From Setophaga petechia (lineage: Eukaryota; Chordata; Aves; Passeriformes; Parulidae), in contig JANCRA010000061.1 in assembly GCA_024362935.1 (NCBI GenBank), positions 930,001 to 994,000 of the forward strand: a DNA stretch of 64,000 nucleotides, given 5' to 3'. The position numbers were made by a program, and so were the translations under genes. The notes under the pieces are model-generated. The model had not been told where the DNA came from and ran no database searches. It was given only the letters and a program-made list of their open reading frames with translations. Shown piece by piece: positions 12,301 to 23,180 of this stretch (its first letter is position 1; each line of letters opens with the position of its first letter).

Positions 12301-15300
12301 TTTTTGTTTTGTTTTGTTTTTTTGTGGGAGCTTTTTGGTTTTTTGTTTCTGTCGGGTTTTTATTGTCTTTTGGGTTTTTTAGGTTGATGGTTTGTGGGGC
12401 TTTTTTGGTGGAGTTGGTTTTCCTCCATCCTGAAAGAGCCCTTCCACCCCATGGTCTTACAGATATCATTTTTATGACTGTTCCTTTTACCACTACTACA
12501 TCTGTAGTTTATTTTCATGAGAATGTTATCTTTTTGTCAATAGAGCATGTTATCGTTTGTCAATAATACCTGCTTTGAAAGAACATCAGGTTACAGGACA
12601 AATAGAGAGCAAGAGATGCTTTCCATGTGCCCCCAAAGAAAAAAGCGATACTTTATAACAGCCTTTATTTAATCTTCTAGTTTTATGCTTATCAAGATGT
12701 GTCCAAGAGACACATCCAAGTGGTGTGATCAGATAAAAGTGTACTGCAGGCATTTCTCAGGAGAGAGCCTCCAGCTCAGCCATGGTATAGTCCTCAGATC
12801 CAGGGCACTTTTCCATACCCAATTTCCACTCTTTCCCATGACTGTTACAATCCTACCCATTGGCCCAAGCCCTGCTCAGATCAGTCTCTAGGAAAACACA
12901 TCAAGTCCTTTGTGATTCTGCAGCACAAGCCAATGAATCTGCTTCTTGCCCGTAACAGCTGCCAGTGCTGTGCTCTCAGAGAAGCCCTGCTGGGGCTGAG
13001 ACCAGAGCCCAGTGGATTCTGTGTCTACCATCACCTGTTGGGACAAAAAGGGCACTGATCTGCACCTCGGTGTGGATGATCTCAAAGCCCATCCTGTTGT
13101 GCCCTGAATGGGGGCAACAGCTTGTACGGGGCTCAGGCTGGCTGTGGCTTCTTCCCACTGCTTGTCAGTGCTCATGCTTGGGCTTTGCCAGCCTTGTTGT
13201 GCTAGCTACCCTGTCCCTGAGGGCTGGTGGGACTGCAGAGCCTGGAGCCTTCCTTAGCTGGGAGAGGGGCATCTTTGAGCTCAGCCTGCTCCTAAACAGG
13301 TCAGGGTCCCGATGCTGAAAGCCCTGTTGGGATTGGCTCTAGCATCAGCTGCTCTGGTTTACAAATGGAAAGGCATTCTTTTGGCAAACTGCTGAAAGGT
13401 GGGTGAGATGTCCTCCCCTCCTGGAAATCCATCTCTCTGTGCTTTATTTCCTGTCATGAGAACTCTTCAAAGGACTGTACAAAATCAGTCTCTGTGCCAG
13501 CCATCTACACTGCAGAGCTGCCTGTCCTGTTGCTGTTGTGGTTGTTGTTACCCAGCTGACCCCAAAAGGCTCAGAGCCCCAGATAGTGGGGCTGCCTTTT
13601 GTATCTCCTGCAAGCTGGGATCTCTGCTTTCAAGTCAGCATCTTGCATTTTGTTTCCCACAGGGAGAATGGTGAACTCCACTGAAAATCCAGTGATGAAA
13701 TACACAGATCTGGTATATATTGGCAGTGGGTGAGTCCAACAGCAGTTACCTCTACAAAACCACAGGCCAGGTGTTTTTCTGCTGGAATGTCTATCCAGTG
13801 TGAAGTCAGGCCTGCTACAAACATGTTCACACAGTAAGGATAGACTGTTTCATCTCTCAATGCTGCTCAGAATTTGTGAGTGGGCTCAGAAGGCATTGTC
13901 AGAGATACTCCTTGCTGCCGAGGTCTTGCCTGCATCAAGGAACAGGACCTGGAAGGTCTCCTTGTCTCTCAAGTGTGGGACAGCTCTGTGTTAATTTCTT
14001 CAGCATTTTTGTATGTCTCAAAATCATGCTGGCACACTATTGAGAAAAGAAGAAAGTTGCTTGCCTGAAAGAGCAACCTACACCCTATCAATACTGTGAG
14101 AAACAGTTCCCAGGAACAATTCTTTCCCCTAGTTTGCAGAAGGAAACACTCTGTGGTCAGGACAGGAACCACACCTTTCACTTTAGGAAGTGAAACCCAA
14201 GAGGAAAGACTAAACTCCCTTTAGAAGTTGAACCCCAGCACTTCAGGATAAGGCCCAGTGCCCACGCACTTGAGAGGAAAATGCATCATCTGCCTTCTGG
14301 CAGAGCCCTCCTGCATCCCGCAGGTTTTAGGCATTTACAGCACACATCTCCTGTGTGGGCTGGCTTTCACTGCAAGATCTAAATGCCTTCTCCTTTCTCT
14401 GCTTCTCTTTTGTTTCTAGGAGTTTTGGACATGTGATCAGAGCACTCGACACTGTCACAGGAGGAGAGGTAAATGTCAACAGGTCCTGCAAACTCTGCTG
14501 CTCCTGAGGGGCCTTTCCCTCTGGTGTGAGCTTTGGGCAGAGCTGTGCTGAAAAGGCACAAGAAGCACAGACTGGTGCCAGCCTGCAAAATACATTTGGG
14601 ACTTTGTCCTCCTCAGCTGCTGGAAGGAAGGCACGGAGGGCAGCGGTTCCTGTCAGACAAGGACGCGCTCACTCACTCTCCATTGCTAAAACAAAGGTGG
14701 TGCCTTCGAGCACCTCACTGCTCTCTGGGGCTACAGCTTCAGAGTCCTGAATTCTCATTTCTGGCTGCCAGCAAATCCATCTGAAAGTTACTGGTAGTTC
14801 CTTAGCCACCTGCAGTGCTGCACTTGGGAACTGCACGTAGGGAGAGATCTGCAAGGCGTCCCTAAAAGCCCTAAGCCCTGCCCATAGCCTAAGATGTATC
14901 CACAGAGTATTAAGGCATGGATTATTTCTTCTGATTCCCAAACAAAGCAGCAGAGATTGTGGTCAGAGCTTTGTGGGTGATAGCTGAGACACCGCTGTTA
15001 CCAAGTGGACAAGGCAAAATGTCAGTGGCCCCACGTGTCCTGTAACTGGCTCCCAAGGGAGCAGAGAAATGGGCTGTTGGAATGTCAGTTCCTAACTACT
15101 GCAGTGCCGAATCATAAGGCAGTTTGGCACAGCTCAGCTGTGGCATTGCAAAATCACTCGCTCCATTGCATTGTGGTCTCGTGCCACCAACTTCTCAAGT
15201 CACTGATTTTCAATGTCATTTTAGGTGGCCATAAAGAAAATAAATCTTCAAGGACTGAGGAGGAAGGAACTAACCCTTAATGAAATCATGATCATGAAGA

Positions 15301-18300
15301 GGTATAGGAGTCCCAATGTTGTGAATTATTTAGACAGGTGAGAGATCATGGTCTTATTCCATGGATGTGTGTTTACATACAGAAATCATGAGAGGTTAAA
15401 AACCCACTTTGGTCAGTGGCAGAAAGTAGAGCTGTTAATTTTTATTTATTCATATTTCTCTACTCATCTCCAATGGATGAGAAGAGAGTGCATCTTGTCT
15501 ACGTGAGTCTTCCCTGGCACACCTAGTTTGAAAATTATTAAAACCTGGATCAACTGTATCTTCCTAAGTCAATACCCTTGAAGTTTACTGCCTGCACATT
15601 TTTTCGGGATTGATTTTTTCAAGTTTCTTAAGTGCTGATGAACCATCCTAAAGTGGATTTCCCTGGAATTGTTGCCCCTCTTTGCCATTGCTATGCATGC
15701 CAGGAAGACTAGGTGCTTCTTTCCAGAAACACCATGTCTGACAGGTTTTTGATCTGGGCTGTTTCTAAACTGCACTTTTTGCTTGCTGGCCATCTAAGAC
15801 ATCTCCTTTTTCACAGCTGTGCCTTTCTCTTTCAGACTGCACAGATTGCAAACAGTGCACAGCCAAGAGGGAATCCCTATTCTTTTGACTCTGCCCTTGT
15901 CACAAAGGCATCAGGAAATAAGAAACCTAGGAGCAAAAAATCAACCTAGCCATGCCCTTGTTTCCTTCTTTCAGCTACTTTCTGGGCGAGGAATTCTTGC
16001 TGGTTATGGAGTACATGGATGGAGGCGCCCTGAGTGATGTCACCAGCAAGACCTGCCTGTCTGAAGATGAGACAGCAGCCATCAGTCGGGAGGTCAGCAA
16101 TCCCATCTGTGTTTCCAAGGGCTTGGGCTTGTTTGGCAAACAGGGGCTCAGATCAGGAGAGGTTTCATGTGCCAAGCTTTGTTTCCGTGCTGCTGGTGTG
16201 CTATGGGCAAGTAAAAGCATCTCAAGTGAAAGGCCTGCCAGTGCCCCTGCACTCCCTGTACTCAGTGCCAGCACTCTTATCTCCTGCTGTTGTATTCTTG
16301 CTCTGCCTCATGTATTTGCTGTTCTCCACCTTGCCTCTCTAAATGTTTGCCTGGAGTCTGTCTTCACTGCATTCCTTGCCTGTGAAAGCAAAGGTGCTGG
16401 TGGCAGGATTTGAAACAAACAGCAAAGAAAAAAGAGAGAGACTCGTTTCTCTCAGTCCTCAGCTGAAAAGGATAGGAGTGCAGCCAAAATGCTCTTTGCT
16501 TCTCAGCACATCCACTGCAGCAGGAGTCATCCTGGCTGCTTTGCAGGGTACACTCTACAAGAGCAGGTGCTCTGCTCTTTCAAAAGCTGATGTTGCCTTT
16601 CCTCAGAAAGGTCCTGCTCTGCAAGTGTTGGAGCAGCAAGCTCTCCCTCTCAGTGGCCCTGTCTTCTGCCATTACTCCCTATTCCCCTGGACAGGGAATC
16701 TTTTAGATTCTTTCTTTCCTTTCTTGTGGGAGGAAATCACATCACTCATTTTTGCCCTCCTCCATTTTCTCTCTCAGTGCCTGCAAGGGCTTTATTTTCT
16801 TCACTCAAACCACGTGATCCATCGAGATGTGAAGAGCGACAACATCCTTCTCAGAACCGACGGCTCTGTCAAGCTGGGTCAGTATATTCTTGGTCAGGTG
16901 CAGCATTCCAGGGATGTGGGTGTGGGGCTGCTTTGAGTGACAGCCAGCTCTCCAAAAATGGTGCTGGTGGCAGTGCAGGGACCGCTACTGTAAGCTGTGG
17001 ACACAGATGTAATATGCACAGAGGTAGGACAAGGAACAAGCAGTCAAGAGTGGCCTTGCTCTGTGTGTGTCCCTTCCAGAGGGAGGCAGCTACAAGTCTA
17101 AAGCTTCCAAAGAACAAAAGCCACTGCTGGAGACAGTGTAAAAAATGGGGGATTTTAAAAGTCACCAATGCCAGGAGATTCAACAGCACATTTGCAAACT
17201 TCACCTGGAGAATTCTTTTGCTTGCTTTCCTAATTGCACAGAATTCAAATAAAGCCAGTATTTTGCTTTCTCCTCAGCTGATTTTGGCCTCTCTACTCAG
17301 CTCACCCCTGAGCAGAGCAGACGGTGCTCAGCAGTCGGGACTCCTTGGTGGATGGCGCCTGAAGTGGTGACAGGTCAACCATATGGCCCCAAAGTGGACA
17401 TATGGTCTTTTGGAATCGTGGGGATTGAAATGATGGAACAAGAACCTCCTTACTGGAGCGAAAGTTCTGGCACGGTAAGGAGCAAATACGCACTGATCCC
17501 ACTGTCTTTCTCACCTGTCCCACGTCCTGCATGCCATTGGACAAAATTCCATTGCCATCTGCTGGAACTACTTCCGCCAAGGTCCCCTCCTAAAAATGTC
17601 CCTGCAACACATCAGCACCTGCTGTAGTTTTGGTTGCATCAGTGGGGGAACTCAGGCCTTACCACATGCAAACAAACTCCAAGCAAACTCTTTTCTCAGG
17701 CAACACCTTCCTTTGGCTTATAAGTGGTTCCCAGTTCTTTTGTCTGTGCAGATGGCCCCAGTTACAGGAAACAAGCGCCTTAGAACTGCTGTTATCTTTC
17801 CAGAAATGAAGGAAGGAAACCCAAACCCAGCAAAGTTTCTAAAACTGTGCTCTTTAGAGAGGAGCCTAACCCACCGTGTAGTTTCTTCTCACTGGGAAAC
17901 ATGCCTGAAACCTGGGCATGAAGGTGTAAAGGCCACTGAGTCTCATCTGCTTCTTGTGCAGTGCTGCTGAAACACTCACTGACCATGTTTCTCTCCTAGT
18001 CCAAGGCACATTCTCCGTGTCACCAAGCCAGAGCCTGGTGATGTGGAGAGCCTGCCAAAACCTCCTGTTAGTTTCTTGGCACTTTCAGGGATGGGCCCAC
18101 CATTAATGCATTGACTTGAGTAGCCAAATGAGCAAAGGGTGACCATAGGGATGGAACCTATCCTTCTTCTGACCATGACAATTTTTCTTTTGCTGCAAAA
18201 TGGGAAGCTGAAATTTTCAGACTGTTGAGAGACAGAGCTGCAGGTGGCTCCTGTGTGCCCAAGCAGGCATTTTCACCCCAGCACATTTGTGCAGGCATCT

Positions 18301-20429
18301 TAATGTGTGTTGAAGATGAGATTGTAAATGTTTGTTTCCTTACCTGAGGAATATCTAGTGGATTTCCTTTCTTTCCTTCCAATTCCCATTGTTTTCAACA
18401 ACAGGACAAAAAGCTTGATGAATTTTGTTCTATGGCAGCTGTGCTTAAGGGACCAACAAGCACTGCAGAGATGCCTTTCATGTAGTAACCCTTGAAATTA
18501 GTTTGTATAGCAAAGTCCCTCTTCCAAAAAGCCTCTCAAGCTGGTTTGAATCCTCAGAGAAGCAAATGTGCTTCTGCTGATGCAGTTCCCACTAACTAGG
18601 TCAGTCAATGAAATAGCTGCCAAGGCAAGATCTGCGTGATGGTGGAAAAGCTATGGCTGTATCAGGGTTTGGGTTTTTGGTTAGTAAAGGAAAATAATCT
18701 CTGGGTCTCTGCCAGGGCAGAAACTGCCACTGAAGAACAAAGGTTAAACAAAGGCATATGGGAGAGCACTTAAGAGATGTGAAAGCAGCAGGTGGAGCCT
18801 GGTGTCTCCTTTTTCTCCAGGCTACACACCTGATAGCCACAGCAGGGACCCCACAGCTGCGGCAGCCCCACCGATTCTCGCCTTGCCTGCGTCACTTCCT
18901 GAGCTGCTGCCTGCAGAGAGACGAGGAGCAGCGCTGGTCTGCCAAGGAGCTCCTGCAGGTAAAATGGAAAGGGGCTGCAGGTGAAACAGGCTCTGAGGGA
19001 TGGGCTACTCAAGTCCAAGGCATCAGCTGAGCCCCCTTCCTCCTCACCTCCACTCTTGCTGCTCTTCAAAGGAGAACAGTGAGGAATCCTAGATTGGGCT
19101 GGGCTGGCAGGGTCCTGTAAATGTCCTCTGCTCCAAGTGTCCTGCAATGAGCAGGGACATCTTTAAAGAGATCACGTTGCTCAGAGCACTTTGCCATCTC
19201 ACCTGGAATGGTTGCAGGGATGGGGCACCTACAAGCTCTTGGGCCAACCTGTGCCAGGGTCACACATTGCTCCGAGTAAGCAAGTTCTTCCTTAGACCTA
19301 CTCTGATTAGATCTCCTTTGTGTTCAAAAATATTCTCCCACATCCTATTGGAACTGGCTCTGTTAAAAAAGGTGTCCCCCGCTTTCTTCAAAGCCACTCT
19401 GAAGTCTTGGAAAGTGGCAATAAAGTCTCCCTGGGGCCTGTTCTTCACAAAGCAGAAAAATTCCACCTCTCTCCGCATTTCCTCAGAGGAAAGGTGCTCT
19501 GTGCTCTGACTGTTTCTGTCACCCTCTTTTGTAATTTGGTGGGGTGTTCAATTTTATCTAATGGCAAAAGAATTGAAGTAGAGCAATGCAGGGTACAGAG
19601 ACATGAAATGGTGGTGCAGGAACTCAAGGAAGCCAATCCCAGCCTAGGGGTCAGAGATTTGGCTGTGGGCAGGAGGGGCTGTGGGGGGGGCTCACTGTGA
19701 GCCTCTGAGGGGCCCTGGTTTGAGCCCCCAGCCCACCCTTAGAGCTTTCTGCCACGCAAACAGGGACAGCTGGGAGGGACTTGTCCCAGCCCCATCTGCT
19801 GCCTGGCACGCTCAAGCAGACGAGAACTGCGCCAGGGTTACTGCCAGGTTGTGTGGCAGAGAGGGAACTGCAGGACCCAGTGCCACTGGGCTGGCCCTGC
19901 TGGGAAGGAAGGTGCCATCCAGCACACGAGGGGCAGGGCATTGAAAGGTAGACACTGCTCTGTCTCCCTGTGGAAATCAGCACAGTGCCTGTCTTACAAA
20001 GGCAGGGATCGATGCGAGCCATTGAAGTTTTCTGAAAGGAAGAAACCCCAGGGACAGAAAGAACTATTTCTAGAGCACAGGCAGGGCAAAAATCCCAGCA
20101 AGATGAAGGCAACACAATAAACAGATGGGTGGAATTCTGGGCCACATTTTCCTGGGATGGCAAGGTCCTGTACATTGGGGATGACTGGGGAGCAGATGGT
20201 CCCATTGCTCCTTTTTCTGGGTCTTTCTAGAAACTAGAGGTATCCTGATTGAGTCTCTGAATCACGGAGCTTGGAAAGTAATGGTTCACTGTTCTTTTAT
20301 GTTTGTTTTTTTTTTTTTTTTTTTTCCGGTGGACAGCATCCATTTGTAACTTCAGCCAAGCCAGCATTCATCCTGGCACCACTCATCAACTCAGTCAAGA
20401 AGAAGAAGAACCCTAACCCTAAACCCTAA
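6427..20429 (+). CDS. PAK3-like serine/threonine kinase with coiled-coil insert (spliced gene)
   Basis: Proposed coding exons: 6427-6505, 7440-7477, 8829-8960, 10389-10523, 10801-10938, 10999-11133, 11561-11819, 13663-13729, 14420-14468, 15225-15337, 15975-16092, 16778-16877, 17278-17474, 18821-18958, 20337-20429. All have GT-AG borders and every phase matches, giving 1,791 nt and a 596-residue model. Residues 1-27 are hydrophobic, 40-83 resemble the PAK linker, 84-219 are coiled coil, 220-305 are a linker ending in a PAK-like EEKYLEML segment, and about 325-578 are a kinase domain closest in my reading to PAK3. The p21-binding (CRIB) domain that places PAKs under Cdc42/Rac control is not seen. 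An in-frame stop at 6409-6411 precedes the start codon, which has A at -3. The kinase part is secure, the coiled-coil exons likely, and the first two exons tentative. Confidence 0.8.
7955..8260 (+). mobile_element. CR1 LINE fragment
   Basis: The sequence resembles the 3' part of avian CR1 open reading frame 2: a run on exclusion of scattered individuals with GATGAGGCAGCGTGTGGCCAG and the later TGGAGTGCTGTGTGCACTTG. It is truncated at both ends and sits in an intron of the PAK3-like gene. Confidence 0.65.
8829..8960 (+). CDS. PAK-like linker exon
   Basis: The exon has 132 nt, phase 0 at both ends, acceptor TTCTCACAG and donor GTAAGT. It encodes an acidic stretch followed by [12 protein letters not shown], resembling the acidic and proline-containing linker between the autoregulatory and kinase parts of PAK1-3. 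Its first codon is ATG, so it could also be a start in an alternative transcript. Confidence 0.6.
9343..9390. repeat. (CTAT)n microsatellite
   Basis: About twelve uninterrupted CTAT/ATCT units, followed by decayed copies up to about 9412. It lies in an intron of the PAK3-like gene and is a candidate polymorphic marker. Confidence 0.95.
10389..11133 (+). CDS. three coiled-coil exons of near-equal size
   Basis: Exons 10389-10523 (135 nt), 10801-10938 (138 nt) and 10999-11133 (135 nt) all begin and end in phase 0 and encode Glu/Gln/Lys-rich heptad-like sequence ([50 protein letters not shown]). Equal size and phase suggest exon duplication or shuffling. The intron between the second and third is only 60 bp and is itself open in frame, so it may be retained as coding sequence. 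Typical PAKs have no such coiled coil here. It could drive dimerisation or centrosome/cytoskeleton binding, which is inference. Confidence 0.6.
12214..12420. repeat. T/G-rich low-complexity tract
   Basis: Runs of T broken by GG or GGG cover about 200 bp in an intron of the PAK3-like gene. A similar tract lies at 55995-56160. No gene is seen on either strand. Confidence 0.8.
13663..18958 (+). CDS. PAK-type kinase catalytic core exons
   Basis: Seven exons (13663-18958) encode most of the catalytic domain. The glycine loop IGSGSFGHV spans 13719-14432. The ATP-anchoring Lys of VAIKK is codon 15234-15236 (residue 348 of the model). HRD is at 16820-16828 in [11 protein letters not shown] at 17280-17288, and the activation segment runs to WWMAPE. 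The PAK activation-loop Thr is replaced by Ser (codon 17328-17330; RRCSAVGT where PAK3 has a Ser-Thr pair). APE, the DIWSFG region and the final [13 protein letters not shown] helix are all present. No stops or frameshifts are seen, so the enzyme is predicted to be active. Confidence 0.9.
19085..19515 (-). mobile_element. CR1 LINE 3' fragment, antisense
   Basis: The plus strand reads as the reverse complement of a CR1 3' region, with GGGCCAACCTGTGCCAGGGT, a later TTCTTCCTTAGACCTA and TTTCCTCAGAGGAAAGGTGC. It occupies the last intron of the PAK3-like gene. Confidence 0.75.
20337..20429 (+). CDS. terminal kinase exon ending in telomere-repeat-encoded tail
   Basis: The acceptor is GGTGGACAG after a long T run. 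The exon encodes [17 protein letters not shown], which matches the end of the PAK C-lobe, then Asn-Ser-Val, four Lys, and a tail N-P-N-P-K-P with stop codon 20427-20429. The six tail codons and the stop are CCCTAA-type repeat units. The usual PAK3 C-terminus after the C-lobe is replaced. Confidence 0.8.
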   Translation, partial: HPFVTSAKPAFILAPLINSVKKKKNPNPKP

Positions 20430-20560
20430 CCCTAACCTTATAAATGCCAACCCAAACCCAAACCCTAACCCTAATGCTTACCCTATCCCTAACCCCAACC
20501 CTAAACCTTACCCTTGCCCTAAGCCTAAGCCTAAGCCTAACCCTTACCCTAACACTAGGA
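20409..20560 (+). repeat. degenerate interstitial telomeric repeat (CCCTAA)n
   Basis: Over 150 bp the plus strand consists of CCCTAA units with point changes and small insertions (CCCTAAA, CCCAAA, GCCTAAG, CCTTA). The first units form the end of the PAK3-like reading frame and the rest its 3'UTR. It is directly preceded by AAG repeats. Such tracts mark ancient chromosome ends, fusions or telomerase-mediated break repair. Confidence 0.9.
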
Positions 20561-20649
20561 GATGAGAACATAACAATTTAGAGTAGGATTGTAGAGTAGG
20601 GTTGTTGAAGAGTTTTGTAGCATAGGATTATAGATTAAGGTTTTAATGA

Positions 20650-20655
20650 AATAAA
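20650..20655 (+). terminator. polyadenylation signal AATAAA for the PAK3-like gene
   Basis: AATAAA lies about 220 bp after the stop codon and just beyond the telomeric tract. It is the first canonical signal downstream of the last exon. Confidence 0.5.
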
Positions 20656-20659
20656 GTTT

Positions 20660-21830
20660 CTGAAACATCAACTCATGTGGAAGATTTTCCTCCTTCTCTA
20701 ACCCCTTCAGAAAATTCCTTCTGAATTACCAGTTCTTTTTATTGGTGCTAAGTCACATTTATGGCTTCTTTTGTACGGTTTGAAAGTGAGGAAGGCTATT
20801 CATCCTCTCCAGACCACACTGCCTTTGGAATATGACCCACTGGCTGCTTATGGCACAGCTGTGGTATTTCTAGTTGAGGCAGAAAGGGCAATGGCATTTT
20901 CAGGAAAAACCAGTGGAGGAGTGGGGCAGCTAAGACATCCTATGCAGATTCAGGCATTGAGCTGTGACTGGAGAGCTTTTGGGCTCCTGCCACTTGGATT
21001 TGTGTCCCTAAGTGCAATCACTTTGGCAGAAGGAGAGCATTGCTCAAGTGAGAAAACAGAAAGATCAAAGAGGGTGCTCGGGAAGGTCTCCTGTGGTGCA
21101 GAGCTGTCAGCGCCTGTGAGGTGAGAGCGGGCCTGGCCTTGGCCGGGCTGGAGCCCCAGCAGAGCCCCGGCAGAGGCTGGAGCAGGCTGAGCCCTGGCAG
21201 AGGCAGGCTGGAAGGAGGCCCTTGGAGCTGCAAGAGGCAGCAGCCAGGCCTTGGGCGCCTGTTCCTGGCAGCGGGTGAATCCTCCACTCTCAGAGCCCAG
21301 GTGGCAGCTGGCTGCTCCCGAGGGGAAGCGCAGCCGTGCTGGGCACAGCCCAGCCTGGAGGCATTGGCCGTCTGCAGTGTGCCCAGGAGCAGAGAGAGGC
21401 CAAGGGCAGCCGAGGGCCGCTGGGCTGGCTGAGGATTCCTCCTCTTCTGCCGGCTGCCCTGCAACTCCTGGCAAAGGTCGGCAGTGTGTGCAGCACTGCG
21501 GGCACCGGGGCAGGGAGCCGGGCTGCTGGGCAGGCTGGAGCACAAGGCAGCCTCCTTCAGGCCCGGCACTCGTGCCAGGGGAAGCCAGGCCAGCGTGAGG
21601 CAGGGACAACTTGGCAGGGCACATCTGCAGGAGCCAGCGCCTCATGCAGCTCTGGGAGGAAGCGCCTGCAATCCTACAGATCTTCACTGAGCCAGAGCAA
21701 AGGGGTGAGATGTAGAGTGTTTGGCAGAAATATTCAGGCCCACCAGGCCAGCCTGCTTTGTGCTCTCTGGCACATAGCAAGTGCTGTGCAATGCAGCTCT
21801 GGGCTGCTGGGGGAAAGGGAATCGGAGATA
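20660..21830. other. intergenic, GC-rich stretch without a supported gene
   Basis: About 20950-21780 is open for 276 codons on the minus strand and in several other frames. This reflects GC-rich, stop-poor sequence, and the translations have no recognisable domain. A short plus-strand segment near 21626-21702 (reading QRLMQLWEEAPAILQIF and ending at a GTGAG donor) looks more gene-like and might be a stray exon of a HEAT-repeat type gene. This is weak. Confidence 0.35.
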
Positions 21831-22560
21831 TGCCTGAGGTGAGTCAAGGGGTTAGCCAAAAATGTCATTAGGATAATTGAAAACTGCAGATGAGTTGGGG
21901 GGCCAGCTGGGAATAGAACTGGGATAGTAGAAGATGGCATATTTTAGTTAAGATTTTAAAATGAGGTAAGAAGCTACGTTAGTAATATAGCTAGCAGAAA
22001 TCACATACCTTAGTTGAAGAGTGCCAAATACATAGGAACCTAAAGCTAGGAGTGATTGGGATAGAGGAAGCAATTGTGAAGGAGCAGAGACCATAGAAAT
22101 ACCTTGCCTTTAGAAGAATTGAATGGTTAGGAGAGGTTTGGACCATGACCAAGCCGTCTTCCTCATGGTGAACTCTTCTCCCATGACCAGCAGGTCTTGC
22201 CAAGTGGCTATAGGAGAAGAGTTCACCATGAGGAAGACAGCTTTCCTACTCCCATATAAACCACTCTCTCATTTCAAAATCCCACCGACCCAGTTAAGGG
22301 AATACAATTGTGCAGCTGAATATCTTTCAGCTGATAAAAATACGAATCGGGCAGGTAATAATTATGTATTCTTCATCTTTAGAAACCTAATGTAAAACCT
22401 TTTCTGTAGAACTAGAAAGCAGGAGTCTGCAACTCCTCGCACGTCTCTTTGAAAACTTCTTCACATGTGTCCAGTGCTGCAATAAATACCCCTCTTTTCT
22501 ACTATATTTAGTTGAAGAGTCGTCTGTCCGTGCTTCAAGGGTTATGCTGGAGTAGCAAAC
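21830..22560 (+). mobile_element. LTR-like element with hairpin (approximate ends)
   Basis: AT-rich sequence with a TATA-like motif (CCATATAAACC near 22251) and a polyadenylation signal (AATAAA near 22481) followed by TCTTTTCTACTATATTTAG resembles a plus-oriented LTR of the ERVL sort. No retroviral genes flank it. Ends and target duplication were not resolved. The perfect inverted repeat listed separately lies inside it. Confidence 0.4.
22156..22238. repeat. perfect 26-bp inverted repeat with 31-bp spacer
   Basis: The arm at 22156-22181 (GTCTTCCTCATGGTGAACTC followed by TTCTCC) is exactly reverse-complementary to 22213-22238. The spacer is 22182-22212. As RNA it would form a 26-bp stem. It could derive from a local inverted duplication in the LTR or encode a hairpin RNA. 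Confidence 0.9.
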
Positions 22561-22899
22561 TGATTTGGAAGGGAGCAGAAGAGTTTCAGCAGGCAATTTT
22601 TGGAAGAGATGGAAGCCTCTTGTGACTGAAGGGAAAGCCATTTGGAATGGAGTAGTGATCCCAAAGTCCATACAATACTGCACCAAAGGATTAGACCCTT
22701 CTCTCTTCAGGACCTTCTAACTGATCCAGCCTAAGTTCTGCTTCTACTCAATATCAGCCACAGCTCACACTTGTGTTGCAGGGCTGTTCTTCCTCTCACT
22801 ACTAATGGCTTAGCTGTCTCTACCTGACATATTGCTTACCCAAGGTTAGTCCCTTCCATATCCCTTAGAAAAGGACTTGATCATAGAGTCCCAAATTTT

Positions 22900-23180
22900 T
22901 TCCCTCTGCCGGGTCTCTCTGCCCTCTGCCGGGATGTCCGCCTATTCCCGGAGTGCCCCATCACTCCGGCCCCTCGCCGCCCGTCCCTCGCCGCCTCGGC
23001 CGGGCCGCTCCGGGGCCGCGCTCGGAGCGCAGCGGGGCCGCTCCGGGGCCGCTCCGGGGCCGCGTCAGCTCCGCCCCGCGGGAGGAGCCGCGACAGCGCC
23101 GCGGCAGCGGCCCCGCGCAGGCGGAGCGGCCCCGGCTGCGCCCGGAGCTGGGCCGGGGGCGGGGCTGTGGCATGTGGGAG
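22900..23180 (+). promoter_or_regulatory. CpG-island-like GC-rich block, candidate promoter
   Basis: Dense CpG and repeated GGGGCCGCTCC units contrast with the AT-rich surroundings. It ends about 1.2 kb before the first recognisable exon of ELL2-like copy A, so it may be that gene's old promoter. An ATG at 23171 opens only 45 codons, with no known domain. Direction is inferred from position only. From 23200 to 23860 I see no gene. Confidence 0.45.

Noticed and set aside
20397..20560. CRISPR-like or satellite array
   Set aside because: The repeat unit is the vertebrate telomere hexamer with decay. There are no spacers.
20950..21780. 276-codon minus-strand open frame
   Set aside because: GC-rich, stop-poor DNA open in several frames at once. 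No domain, no splice structure, and composition like low-complexity sequence.
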